Shown here piece by piece: positions 6,965-13,918 of a stretch of 14,067 bases of DNA. The notes under the pieces were generated by a model. The model ran no database searches and was not told where the DNA came from. It saw only the letters and a list, made by a program, of their open reading frames with translations. Both the position numbers and the translations under genes were made by a program. Location of the stretch: NCBI GenBank assembly GCA_031278535.1, contig JAITKH010000131.1:1-14067 (forward strand). The letters run 5' to 3'. Each line of letters begins with the position of its first letter. The first letter of the stretch is position 1. This stretch comes from Planctomycetota bacterium. GTDB lineage: Bacteria; Planctomycetota; SZUA-567.

Positions 6965-8946
6965 ATTTCTCCATCCGCTTCAAGTTCACGCTCCTGGTCT
7001 TTTCCGCCCTGGGAATGCTTGCGGCGGCAACCGGCATTTTCACCGCCTGGAGGGTGCGGGAAGCCATCTCGGAGAAACTCCGGGAAAACAGCGCCAACGC
7101 CGTCGCCCTCTCGGCCGCCAACGCTTCCGATCTGCGGGAGAATCTTTTCATGCGGAAAATCGATCGGGTTTTCCAGCTCAAGGATCTGAACCGTCTGCAC
7201 GAGAGAACCGTTCGCGCCTTCGCCGGGGAGGCGGACGACCTGTTCGGCGCCCTCCGCCGCCTGGCCCTCCCAAAAGGCTATTCCATCCTGGCGGCGGACG
7301 GCGGCTTGAACGTCGTCTTCCGCCACGGGGATTTCCCGGACGACTTCGCGCCCTACCGCGCCCGCGACATCAAGGGGCTCGACGTCGGGCCGACCATGCT
7401 GCGCCTGGCGCGGGATAGTGTCCCGGCGTTCGCCCTGATTCGCCGCGAGCTTCCCGGAGGCGGCAGCATGAAGTTCTTCGGCCACCACTTCTACCTGCCG
7501 GAACGGGGGCTCCTGGTCGGCCTGTGGAGCGACATCGCCCCGCAGCAGGAGGAGGAGCGGCGCGGCCTGGAAAAGGCGGTCGAGACGCTTTCCCGCGCCT
7601 TCGCCGGCGTTCGCATCGGGACCTCGGGCTTCCTCATGGCGGTGAACGGGAACGGCGAGCCGGTGATCGTCCCGGCGAACGTTCCGGCGCCGCCCGACAT
7701 GGCGGCGAAGAACCGGATCGGCGGCAGATCCCTTCTCGCCGATGCGCGGAACGCGGCCGAAACGCCGGGTGCGCCGTTCATCGCCGAATCCCCCTGGCTC
7801 GGAGAAGCCCGCCAGGCTCTCCTTTTCGTCCAGCGCGTGCGGTCGCTTGACTGGTACGTGATCGGCGTCGGCTTCGTCGACGAGATAGAGGCGACCGGCC
7901 GGCGATTGTCGGTGGTCCTGGCGGCGGCGATATTGATCATCGCCGCCGGGCTGACCCTGGCGGCGGCGCTGATGGTGGGCAAGCTCACGGCGCCCCTGGC
8001 CCGCCTGGCCGGCTTCGCCCGCGAAGTTTCCAAAACCGACTTCTTCCGTGAGACGGAGGGGAGCGAACTGCTTGACGGCTTGTCGAAGCGCCCATCGCGC
8101 GACGAAATCGGCGAATTGGCCCGGGCCCTGTCGTTTATGGACGGGGCGCTGCGGGCGCGGGTGCGCGAACTGGTCGACGCGACCGGGAAACGGGAGAGGA
8201 TGGAGGGCGAACTGCACGCCGCCACACAGATCCAGATGGGATTCCTCCCCGGCCCCCTGCCGCAGGCCGCAATCCGCGGACGCTTCCAGCTGGCGGCGGA
8301 ACTGGTTCCCGCCCGCGAGGTCGGCGGAGATCTCTACGACTTTTTCATGCTGGACGGAAACCGCCTGTGCGTGGTCGTCGGCGACGTTTCCGGCAAGGGA
8401 GTGCCGGCGGCCCTGTTCATGAGCATGACCATGATTCTACTGCGGTCAAGCGCGGAGACGGGCGGCGAACCCGAGGAGTTCCTGTCCCGCATCAACCGCA
8501 ACCTGGCCCGGAACAACGTCAACACGATGTTCGTCACCCTTTTCGTGGCGGTGGCCGACTTGCGGACCGGGGAGTTGCGCTGCGCCAACGGCGGGCACAA
8601 TCCGCCGCTTGTCGTGTCGGCGGCCGGGATCCGCCGCATCGAGGATGCGGCCGGGCCGCTCGTGGGCGTGTTCGAGGACGCCGGGTTTTCCGGCGGGAAA
8701 ACCGTTCTTGCTCCGGGCGAAGCGCTTTTTCTTTACACCGACGGCGTCAGCGAGGCGATGAACGGAGGCCATGAGCAGTTCGGCGAAGCCGCGCTGGAAA
8801 CGGCGCTTGCGGCCTCCGCCGGGCAAAGTCCCGAGAAGACGATACGGCTGGTGCGGGAGGCGGTGGCGGCGCATGTGGCCGGCGCGCCCGCGTCGGACGA
8901 CATCACCATGCTTTGCTTGCGGCTGGAAAAAACAGGCGGCGGCTGA
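6961..8946 (+). CDS. Membrane sensor phosphatase: Cache-HAMP-SpoIIE (PP2C type)
   Basis: A 661-aa receptor. Residues 9-30 are the first membrane helix and about 31-312 an extracytoplasmic sensor. The sensor's second half looks like a Cache domain (GTSGFLMAVNGNGEPVIVP at 220-238; SLDWYVIGVGFVDEIE at 295-310). Residues 316-339 are the second helix, 340-395 a HAMP linker, and about 425-655 the PP2C/SpoIIE phosphatase. Catalytic and metal-binding motifs are all present: VGGDLYDF (454-461), GDVSGKG (474-480), NGGHNPP (543-549), LYTDGVSEA (591-599) and SDDITM (645-650). Such enzymes dephosphorylate a STAS anti-anti-sigma protein, freeing it to bind an anti-sigma kinase. The ATG overlaps the previous stop by 4 bp, so translation is probably coupled. 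Its expected partners lie head-on on the other strand (8992-9811). The role is well supported; the sensed ligand is unknown. Confidence 0.9.
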   Translation: MNFSIRFKFTLLVFSALGMLAAATGIFTAWRVREAISEKLRENSANAVALSAANASDLRENLFMRKIDRVFQLKDLNRLHERTVRAFAGEADDLFGALRRLALPKGYSILAADGGLNVVFRHGDFPDDFAPYRARDIKGLDVGPTMLRLARDSVPAFALIRRELPGGGSMKFFGHHFYLPERGLLVGLWSDIAPQQEEERRGLEKAVETLSRAFAGVRIGTSGFLMAVNGNGEPVIVPANVPAPPDMAAKNRIGGRSLLADARNAAETPGAPFIAESPWLGEARQALLFVQRVRSLDWYVIGVGFVDEIEATGRRLSVVLAAAILIIAAGLTLAAALMVGKLTAPLARLAGFAREVSKTDFFRETEGSELLDGLSKRPSRDEIGELARALSFMDGALRARVRELVDATGKRERMEGELHAATQIQMGFLPGPLPQAAIRGRFQLAAELVPAREVGGDLYDFFMLDGNRLCVVVGDVSGKGVPAALFMSMTMILLRSSAETGGEPEEFLSRINRNLARNNVNTMFVTLFVAVADLRTGELRCANGGHNPPLVVSAAGIRRIEDAAGPLVGVFEDAGFSGGKTVLAPGEALFLYTDGVSEAMNGGHEQFGEAALETALAASAGQSPEKTIRLVREAVAAHVAGAPASDDITMLCLRLEKTGGG

Positions 8947-8991
8947 GGTTTGCGAAACATCAATCAATGACCGGCGTCCGAGCGGTGTTGG

Positions 8992-9462
8992 TCAGCGAAT
9001 CGTCCACACCCCGACATTCTTTCCGTTCTCGCGGCTGTGGCTGAACGACGAAAACATCGTCTGCAGCATGTGCAACCCGAGGCCGCCGGGAACGAGCTGT
9101 TCCGGATTGTCGGGGAAGACGGGCGGCGGCCGGAGCGCAGGATTGAATTCGATGCCGTTGTCGATCAGCCGCAGCACGGTTCCGGGGGCGTTCACCATGA
9201 TTTCGCCTTCGGCGGTCAGGCTGGCCGGTTCGGGGGGCGCGCCGGAGGCGGGGCGCCCGAACTTGCCGAGGTTGGTCAGAAGCTCTTCCAGCGCGGTGTG
9301 GATGGCCGCGGCGGCGAACGCCTCGACCCGCTTTTCGTCCAGGAACGGCGCGAGCAGCCCGGAAAGTCGCGCCGCGTCCTCGGGCGCGGCGGCCGGTTCC
9401 TCCAGGGTCAGGAAAAACCGGAAGCAATCCCCCTCCCGTCGCGTCGTCAGAGGATTGGCCAT
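8992..9462 (-). CDS. RsbW/BtrW-like anti-sigma factor or serine kinase (HATPase)
   Basis: A 156-aa GHKL-type ATPase domain with all boxes: N box HTALEELLTNLGKFG (55-69, catalytic Glu60 and Mg-binding Asn64), DNGIEFNP (101-108) and GGLGLHML (126-133). Proteins of this kind phosphorylate a STAS antagonist on Ser and bind a sigma factor or another target. The ATG at 9462 lies 10 nt after the STAS stop, the usual arrangement for partner-switch pairs. A weak GAAAGAG precedes it. An upstream in-frame ATG at 9507 would overlap the STAS gene and is less likely. It is the last gene of the minus-strand T3SS cluster and ends 45 bp from the convergent SpoIIE phosphatase gene. Whether the target is a sigma factor cannot be seen, since none is encoded in the window. 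Confidence 0.88.
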   Translation of the reverse strand: MANPLTTRREGDCFRFFLTLEEPAAAPEDAARLSGLLAPFLDEKRVEAFAAAAIHTALEELLTNLGKFGRPASGAPPEPASLTAEGEIMVNAPGTVLRLIDNGIEFNPALRPPPVFPDNPEQLVPGGLGLHMLQTMFSSFSHSRENGKNVGVWTIR

Positions 9463-9472
9463 GGGCGCTCTT

Positions 9473-9811
9473 TCACGCGAGGCATTCGTCAAGCGTCGGC
9501 TTGACATCCATGAACGAGAGAAATCCCGTCATCTTCAGGACGGACAGGGTTTCGGGGCGAAGCTCGGCGCAACAGAGCTTCGCCTTGCGCGCCGCCAGGG
9601 ACTTGACCACCTTCACCAGCACCCGCAAGCCGGCGCTGGCCACGTACTCCAACTCCCCGCAGGCCAGGATCAGGCGGCTCACGCCCGCGTCCCCGGCCAA
9701 CGGAAGAATCCCGGCCTCGAAGTCGCCAGACGCCGCCGCGTCCAGGCGGCCGCCCACGCGCAAAATCGCGATTCCGCCCTCGCGCCGCTCCTCCGTCAGT
9801 CGTACAGCCAT
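9473..9811 (-). CDS. STAS-domain anti-anti-sigma factor (RsbV/BtrV-like)
   Basis: A 112-aa single STAS domain. It opens with the family's strand pattern (GIAILRVGGRLDAAASGDFE, 13-32). The phosphorylation loop reads LEYVASAGLRVLVK, placing Ser59 at the position of SpoIIAA Ser58. The usual Asp before it is Ala, as in many YVASAG-type members. It ends with VLKMTGFLSFMDV, the typical last helix and strand. GGAGG sits 5 nt before the ATG at 9811; longer in-frame extensions upstream look non-coding. It is followed after 10 nt by the HATPase gene. Expected cycle: the HATPase phosphorylates Ser59 and the SpoIIE phosphatase encoded at 6961-8946 reverses this. Confidence 0.9.
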   Translation of the reverse strand: MAVRLTEERREGGIAILRVGGRLDAAASGDFEAGILPLAGDAGVSRLILACGELEYVASAGLRVLVKVVKSLAARKAKLCCAELRPETLSVLKMTGFLSFMDVKPTLDECLA

Positions 9812-9925
9812 GCCAGCCTCCAAACCGGATATTTCGATTACAAACACACTTTTGCGTAATGATCGGAATGAAAATGCGGGACGCAATTTTCCCCGTCGAT
9901 GCCGCATCGTTGCGTCATGCCGGCG

Positions 9926-9974
9926 GCCCGGGAGAAATCCGGGCGTCGCCGGCGACTCTCCCCGCCGGCGGGGA
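9926..9974. promoter_or_regulatory. Cluster of three adjacent palindromes between the T3SS genes and the STAS gene
   Basis: Three dyads follow one another: GCCCGG-N7-CCGGGC (9926-9944), GTCGCCGGCGAC (9945-9956) and TCCCCGCCGGCGGGGA (9959-9974, 16-nt perfect palindrome). They start 13 nt after the stop of the small frameshifted gene. No U-tract follows, so they may be a Rho-type or processing structure or a DNA-binding site rather than an intrinsic terminator. The DNA between them and the STAS gene (9815-9900) is AT-richer and may contain a promoter. Confidence 0.4.
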
Positions 9975-9986
9975 CAAAAGCCGTCA

Positions 9987-10269
9987 CTACCGCCGGTCCA
10001 TTTGAAACGGCGCGGAAAACAGCGAAGACGTCGCCCGGCGGGCCGGTTCCCGAGTGTCGTCTTCCAGTCGGCGGCGCATGATTTCGGCTTCGTCGAGCAA
10101 CCTGGCCGCCGCCTCCCGGCACTCGCGCTCCGACTCCGGCCTGAACGGCGAAAAAAAGAAAATATCCGTTTTCCCGGTCCCACGCCGCCGTCATCAGGTG
10201 AGTCCGGCGAAGGCGGGCGAGGCGAAGGCGGAGAAGCCGGCTGTCGAGCCTTTCGGCGTCGGACAGCAT
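9987..10269 (-). pseudogene. Small T3SS-cluster gene with a one-base frameshift in a T7 run
   Basis: An ATG at 10269 with a strong AGAGGAG 9 nt upstream starts a charged helical protein (AERLDSRLLRLRLARLRR, then AWDRENGYFLF). The frame then loses coding character. A neighbouring frame continues with SPFRPESERECREAAARLL and DEAEIMRRRLEDD, ending in SAPFQMDRR and a TAG at 9989-9987. The switch falls exactly at seven T (plus-strand A7, 10151-10157). Removing one T joins the parts into a smooth 93-aa product. It may be a real mutation, a slippery site allowing both products, or a sequencing length error. Its place after the translocators, like sseE-type genes, suggests a secretion chaperone or regulator, but no family was recognised. 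Confidence 0.6.
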
Positions 10270-10335
10270 ATGCGAGTTCTCCTCTCATTCCGGTTAATGC
10301 CGGCCTTGCGGCGCCAGTACGGGTGCCGCCGCGAA

Positions 10336-10518
10336 TCAGGTACGAATCCAGGCGGCCTGCCCGGAGGCGGCGGGATCCCTCCCGGCCGGGCGGGCGTCTT
10401 CCTGCGGCCGCCACTCGGCCAGCCGGCCCTGCCAGTGCTCCAATTGGCCAAGGAACTGGCTGATCGCCGCCTCCAAGGCGGCAAGATCGGGAAATTCGTC
10501 GCTCCAGCGCTTCCACAT
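10336..10518 (-). CDS. Small hypothetical protein of the T3SS cluster (60 aa)
   Basis: A 60-aa Trp-rich protein: an amphipathic helical first half (FPDLAALEAAISQFLGQLEH, with Trp2, 5, 29, 36) and a polar tail ending AWIRT. GAGG precedes the ATG by 5 nt. It lies between the SctB hairpin and the frameshifted small gene, on the same strand as the translocon. Two short helices of this kind would suit a chaperone-like or scaffold peptide, but no family is recognised and a chance frame remains possible. Confidence 0.5.
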   Translation of the reverse strand: MWKRWSDEFPDLAALEAAISQFLGQLEHWQGRLAEWRPQEDARPAGRDPAASGQAAWIRT

Positions 10519-10578
10519 GAGCGCCTCGCCCGTTTCCGGAGACAGCCCGAAATATGAAAGCGAAAAAAGCGGTTCATT

Positions 10579-10604
10579 TTCCCGGCCGCCCGGCCGGCCG
10601 GGAA
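10579..10604 (-). terminator. GC-rich hairpin after the SctB gene
   Basis: TTCCCGGCCG (10579-10588) and CGGCCGGGAA (10595-10604) form a perfect 10-bp stem with a 6-nt loop, 15 nt past the SctB stop on the minus strand. The next T run (six T) comes about 10 nt later rather than directly, so it may reduce or protect rather than fully end the transcript. Confidence 0.5.
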
Positions 10605-10618
10605 GGCCAAAGCCACCC

Positions 10619-12088
10619 CTACATGTTGCGGTAAATGGCGGCGTTCGCCTGGTTCTGGGCCTGCAGGATCTCTTTGAGCAAGCTTTGCACGCTTTGCAGG
10701 GTATCGTTCCATGATTTCTGGAAATCGGCGCTCTCGTCCGCCATGGCGCGGGCCTTCTCGGCCTCGGCCGTGTGCTCCGCCCCCTCGGCCTGCTCCTCGG
10801 CAGCCAGGTAGCTGCCGGTGCTGCTCATTATCTGGCCCACTCCGCCCATGGCCGAATTGAAACCCTGGCCCTTGGTGGCGGTCAACTGGGCCTTGGCCAC
10901 CACTTGATCAAGTTCCTTCTGGGCGGCGGCGTAGCGCTCCCCGACCGGTCCCGCGAGCTGCGCATTCCCCTCGTCCATGCGGGTTTGGGCGCTGGCCAGC
11001 GCCTCGTCCGAAGTGGGGTTCCGATACATCTCCACCTGGGCCTCGCGCGCTTGCAGTTTCGTCTCAAGGAGGGCCTGCTCATGTTTGGCCGCGGCGATCT
11101 TCGCCTCGGTTTCGGGCGAAGGCTTGGCCGTCTGCTCCTTCTCCAACGCCGTTATTTCCGTTTTCTTGGCGTCCAATTCCTTTTTCAGCGATCCGATCTG
11201 TTTGGAATTGGCCTGTTCCGCCTTGGCCGCCAGCCCCTTGACCTCCGTCTCCAGTTCCGCCGCCCTGGTTTCCGCCGCCTTCGTTTCAACCTTGGCGGCA
11301 TCCAGATTTTTCTGGTTGGCCGCATGTTCGCCCGCGGCGGCGCCATAATCGGCGGTTTTCGCGTCTATGGCGGTCTGAACGCGGGGAGCCGCCCCTTCCA
11401 GAGCGTCAAGTTCCCCCTGCAGCCGCTCCATCTTGGCCTGCGATTCGTTAACCTTGGTCTGGGCCGCGGCCTGGTTCTGCTGCTTGGCCGCCAGTTCGGT
11501 TTTGGCGGTCTGGAGCTTGGTCTGGGCCTCGGCCAGCTTCACGTCCGCCTTGACCTGCTTCATTTCGACCTTGGCGGCCTTCATTTCGGCCGCCGGAGCC
11601 TTCAAGGCCATGCCCTGTTTGGCCGCGGAACCGAGGCTGATCAGGCCCGAAGCTATGTTGACCGCTCCCGAAACCACCCCGAAGATGAAATTGAACATGG
11701 CCGAACTGCGGATCTTGTCGGCGGCATTCATCGCCTCCGTCATGGCGCTGTCGGTCTCGGCGTGGCGCATTTCCCGGTTGGCCTGGCGCAATTCCTTGCC
11801 AGTCTCGTGCAGGGCCCGCAGCACTTCGACGAGAGAGAAATTGACAAGTTTCCCGGTCAGGCTGTCCAGGGCCGAGAAATCCAGTCCGTACGAGGGCTGG
11901 GGAAGGGAAACGACCTGGACATGGCTTTCCAGGCCCAAATCCCTGAGGCTCGCCAGATTTCCCTGGGCGATCTCGCCCAGTACCCGTTCGATCTCGGTGT
12001 CTTCCAGACCTTTGGACTGCAACTGGCTCCGGAGCGCGGCGTTGTCGTAGTTGTAATTGAAGCCGTTGTAATTGAAACTGACGCTCAT
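10619..12088 (-). CDS. sctB: T3SS small translocator subunit, SctB/YopD/EspB/SseD-like, with a long coiled-coil insert
   Basis: A 489-aa secreted protein that with SctE should form the pore in the host membrane. No Sec signal; the N-terminus is Asn/Tyr-rich (FNYNGFNYNYDN), as suits a T3SS export signal. Residues 132-156 form the single membrane segment (FNFIFGVVSGAVNIASGLIS) typical of SctB. About 160-350 and 365-400 are Ala/Lys/Glu/Gln-rich heptad-like coiled coil. The C-terminal region 405-489 carries amphipathic helices, ending QAQNQANAAIYRNM. Usual SctB proteins are about 200-320 aa, so the coiled coil accounts for the extra length. Repeated AAAGGA-type sites precede the ATG, 21 nt after the SctE stop. 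Assignment rests on single membrane segment, position after SctE and C-terminal style; no motif alone is decisive. Confidence 0.75.
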   Translation of the reverse strand: MSVSFNYNGFNYNYDNAALRSQLQSKGLEDTEIERVLGEIAQGNLASLRDLGLESHVQVVSLPQPSYGLDFSALDSLTGKLVNFSLVEVLRALHETGKELRQANREMRHAETDSAMTEAMNAADKIRSSAMFNFIFGVVSGAVNIASGLISLGSAAKQGMALKAPAAEMKAAKVEMKQVKADVKLAEAQTKLQTAKTELAAKQQNQAAAQTKVNESQAKMERLQGELDALEGAAPRVQTAIDAKTADYGAAAGEHAANQKNLDAAKVETKAAETRAAELETEVKGLAAKAEQANSKQIGSLKKELDAKKTEITALEKEQTAKPSPETEAKIAAAKHEQALLETKLQAREAQVEMYRNPTSDEALASAQTRMDEGNAQLAGPVGERYAAAQKELDQVVAKAQLTATKGQGFNSAMGGVGQIMSSTGSYLAAEEQAEGAEHTAEAEKARAMADESADFQKSWNDTLQSVQSLLKEILQAQNQANAAIYRNM

Positions 12089-12109
12089 GGCCGGAAATCC
12101 TTTCCTTTC

Positions 12110-13198
12110 TCAGGCGCCCATATGGGATATCACCGTCTGGTTGGACTTGGCTATGTCGCCGATGACGTCGGAGATATCGGCCATGCCGGAATTGAGTTTG
12201 GAGATGATTTCCTCAAGCCGCTCCACCTCCTCGGAAAACGCCTGCTGGAGCCTCATCAGCCATGCCTGGATCTCCTTCTGGTCGGCCTGGACGTCGGCGG
12301 CGTCCTTGCTGTAGGTGGCCTGGGCGATGCCGGCGGCCCCGCCGCCCACCGAGGCGAGGGCGCCGGTCACCTGGGCCACGATCCCGATGATCTTGGCCAC
12401 CACGTTGGTGGCGGCGGCCCCGCCGGAGGCCACCATGCCGCCAATGCTGGCCACCAGCATCGCGGCCGCCATGGTGATCTGGATCGCCATCTTGGCCTTG
12501 TCCTCGTCCAGGGCGCCGGACTTGATCGCCGCCCCCAGGCCGATGAGAACGCCGCCGAACGCCGTCCCCACCCCGGGCAGCAACTGGAGCGCCGCGCCCA
12601 GGGCGATCAGGATGTCCGGGTTCTTGACCAGTTCCTCGATTATCTTCTCCATCGCCCCGGTTTCCTGGAGAATCATCATGGTCAGGCCCACCACCGCCAC
12701 GACCAGGGCCGGCGCCGCCGCCCCGCCGGTGGCGGCGGTGGCGATGACCGCCCCGATCACCGCGACGACCGCCCCAATCCAGCCGAAAATCTTGCTTAGT
12801 AGCCCGGATTCGGCGGCTTTTTCCAGCTTTTCTATGCGCTCCTTGATTTTCGCGGCCTCTTCCTGGTTGGCCTTGGCTATGTCGTCCTTCTGTCCCTTGA
12901 TTCCCTCCATCCCGACTTTTTGCTGGAGTTCGGAGAGCTGAAGCTGGAGTTCGGCCACCTTGGCCATGATGTTCGACCAATCGCCGGTGTCCCCCTTTGG
13001 AGCGTCCAGGGCGGGGGCGCCGGCCGAATAGGCGGGGGCCTGGCGCAAAGCCGCCACCGTCTCCTCGCCGACGATGCCCACGAGGATGGTGAGTTGCGCG
13101 TCGGTGAGGGCTGAGGGCTCCGGAAGCTGGGCCAGGCCGGCGGATTGCAGGAACCGGGCCTGCTGGGTCTGGGTAAGGTTGCTCCATACCGGGTTCAT
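12110..13198 (-). CDS. sctE: T3SS large translocator subunit, SctE/YopB/SipB/SseC-like
   Basis: A 362-aa secreted pore-forming translocator. Residues 75-130 form a coiled coil (AELQLQLSELQQKVG, then KIKERIEKLEKAAE). About 134-176 is a first hydrophobic hairpin (IFGWIGAVVAVIGAVIATAA), and 236-292 a second (ITMAAAMLVASIGGMVASGG). The C-terminus has an amphipathic coiled coil (EVERLEEIISKLN, 324-336) ending DIAKSNQTVISHMGA. Two membrane regions flanked by coiled coils are the signature of the SctE/YopB/IpaB family. The ATG at 13198 overlaps the chaperone stop by one base (TAATG), so translation is probably coupled, as usual for SycD-type chaperone and translocator pairs. The longer upstream in-frame reading has no coding character. 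At 362 aa it is close to YopB (about 400). Confidence 0.88.
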   Translation of the reverse strand: MNPVWSNLTQTQQARFLQSAGLAQLPEPSALTDAQLTILVGIVGEETVAALRQAPAYSAGAPALDAPKGDTGDWSNIMAKVAELQLQLSELQQKVGMEGIKGQKDDIAKANQEEAAKIKERIEKLEKAAESGLLSKIFGWIGAVVAVIGAVIATAATGGAAAPALVVAVVGLTMMILQETGAMEKIIEELVKNPDILIALGAALQLLPGVGTAFGGVLIGLGAAIKSGALDEDKAKMAIQITMAAAMLVASIGGMVASGGAAATNVVAKIIGIVAQVTGALASVGGGAAGIAQATYSKDAADVQADQKEIQAWLMRLQQAFSEEVERLEEIISKLNSGMADISDVIGDIAKSNQTVISHMGA

Positions 13199-13707
13199 TA
13201 TTTTTCCCCTTTCTTTCCGGTCTCGGCCGGATTCTTGGCCTTGGCGTTGGTCAGCAGGGCTTCGGCCTGCCGGCGAATGTCGGCAAACTCGGCCTGTTGG
13301 CCGCAGGCCATCAGCGCCCCCTCCAGGGCGCTCTGGGCCTCCTGCCACCTTTCCAGGGCCAGCAGGCAATAGCCTGCCTGCGTCTGGGGGCGGGGATCGT
13401 CCACATCCAGGAGCGTCGCCACCGCGTAGGAGTTGACGGCGGCGGCGTACTCCCGCTTTGCCTGCTGCGCCACCCCCAAGCCGTAAAACCACCGCGCCTC
13501 GTTATGGTCATACAGGCAGAGGAATTTGAAGAGGTCTATCGCCTTGTCGTATTTCCGGGCGTTGTATTGGCTGTAAGCCACCGCGTAAATCGCTTCGAGT
13601 TCCTCGTCCCCGATTTGGAGCATGGTTCCCAAGGTTCCGCCCTCTGAAAAATGTTTGACAAGGTTTTCCACTCTTTCCAGCACCTCGTTTTCATTGGTTG
13701 CCGTCAT
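13198..13707 (-). CDS. sycD: T3SS translocator chaperone, SycD/LcrH/SscA-like (TPR)
   Basis: A 169-aa class II T3SS chaperone. Three tandem TPRs cover about 36-137 (YAVAYSQYNARKYDKAIDLF; ARWFYGLGVAQQAKREYAAA; AGYCLLALERWQEAQSALEG), with the short N-terminal helix (ENEVLERVENLVKHF) that mediates dimer contacts in SycD. Family length is about 160-170 aa. It should hold the hydrophobic translocators SctE and SctB soluble in the cytoplasm before export. AAAGGGG lies 6 nt before the ATG at 13707. It directly precedes sctE with a 1-nt overlap. The same frame is open upstream into a decayed gene fragment, but that part carries no ribosome-binding site. Confidence 0.92.
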   Translation of the reverse strand: MTATNENEVLERVENLVKHFSEGGTLGTMLQIGDEELEAIYAVAYSQYNARKYDKAIDLFKFLCLYDHNEARWFYGLGVAQQAKREYAAAVNSYAVATLLDVDDPRPQTQAGYCLLALERWQEAQSALEGALMACGQQAEFADIRRQAEALLTNAKAKNPAETGKKGEK

Positions 13708-13832
13708 GTCGTCCCCTTTCTTCAGGATTGACAGGAAAAACGGAAAAATAAAATCATGGATACCGGTCTTCGGACGAGCGGTTTCCGCTCTGGCCGGTTT
13801 ACACGATTGACCGGATCGGCTGCCGCCGCCAC

Positions 13833-13890
13833 TCGGCTCTTTGGCGGCCGTCTCAAAAGCGTTCCCGCGCTTCTGCAGCCAAAAGAATCA
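13833..13890 (-). pseudogene. Decayed partial copy of the adjacent EspA/SseB-like gene end
   Basis: The minus-strand translation LQKRGNAFETAAK (from 13878) matches LEKRGNAFEMATK of the neighbouring gene (from 14008) at 10 of 13 residues. At DNA level 13851-13878 matches 13981-14008 at 23 of 28 bases. A TGA just upstream and unrelated sequence downstream show that only a short piece survives. The rest of 13708-13918 contains nothing else recognisable. Confidence 0.5.
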
Positions 13891-13918
13891 GGAACGTCCC
13901 CTTCCGTTTCTCTCCGCC

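Noticed and set aside
6805..8217. 470-codon minus-strand open frame
   Set aside because: It is antisense to the formyltransferase end and the SpoIIE receptor, both of which carry complete motifs.
8947..8991. Bidirectional terminator between the converging operons
   Set aside because: Only a 5-bp TGACC/GGTCA pairing with a 17-nt loop and no T run is present; too weak to call.
10772..12799. 675-codon open frame on the plus strand across both translocator genes
   Set aside because: It is antisense to two well-supported T3SS genes and its product is a Leu/Gly/Arg/His-rich low-complexity string; stop-free antisense frames are common in high-GC DNA.
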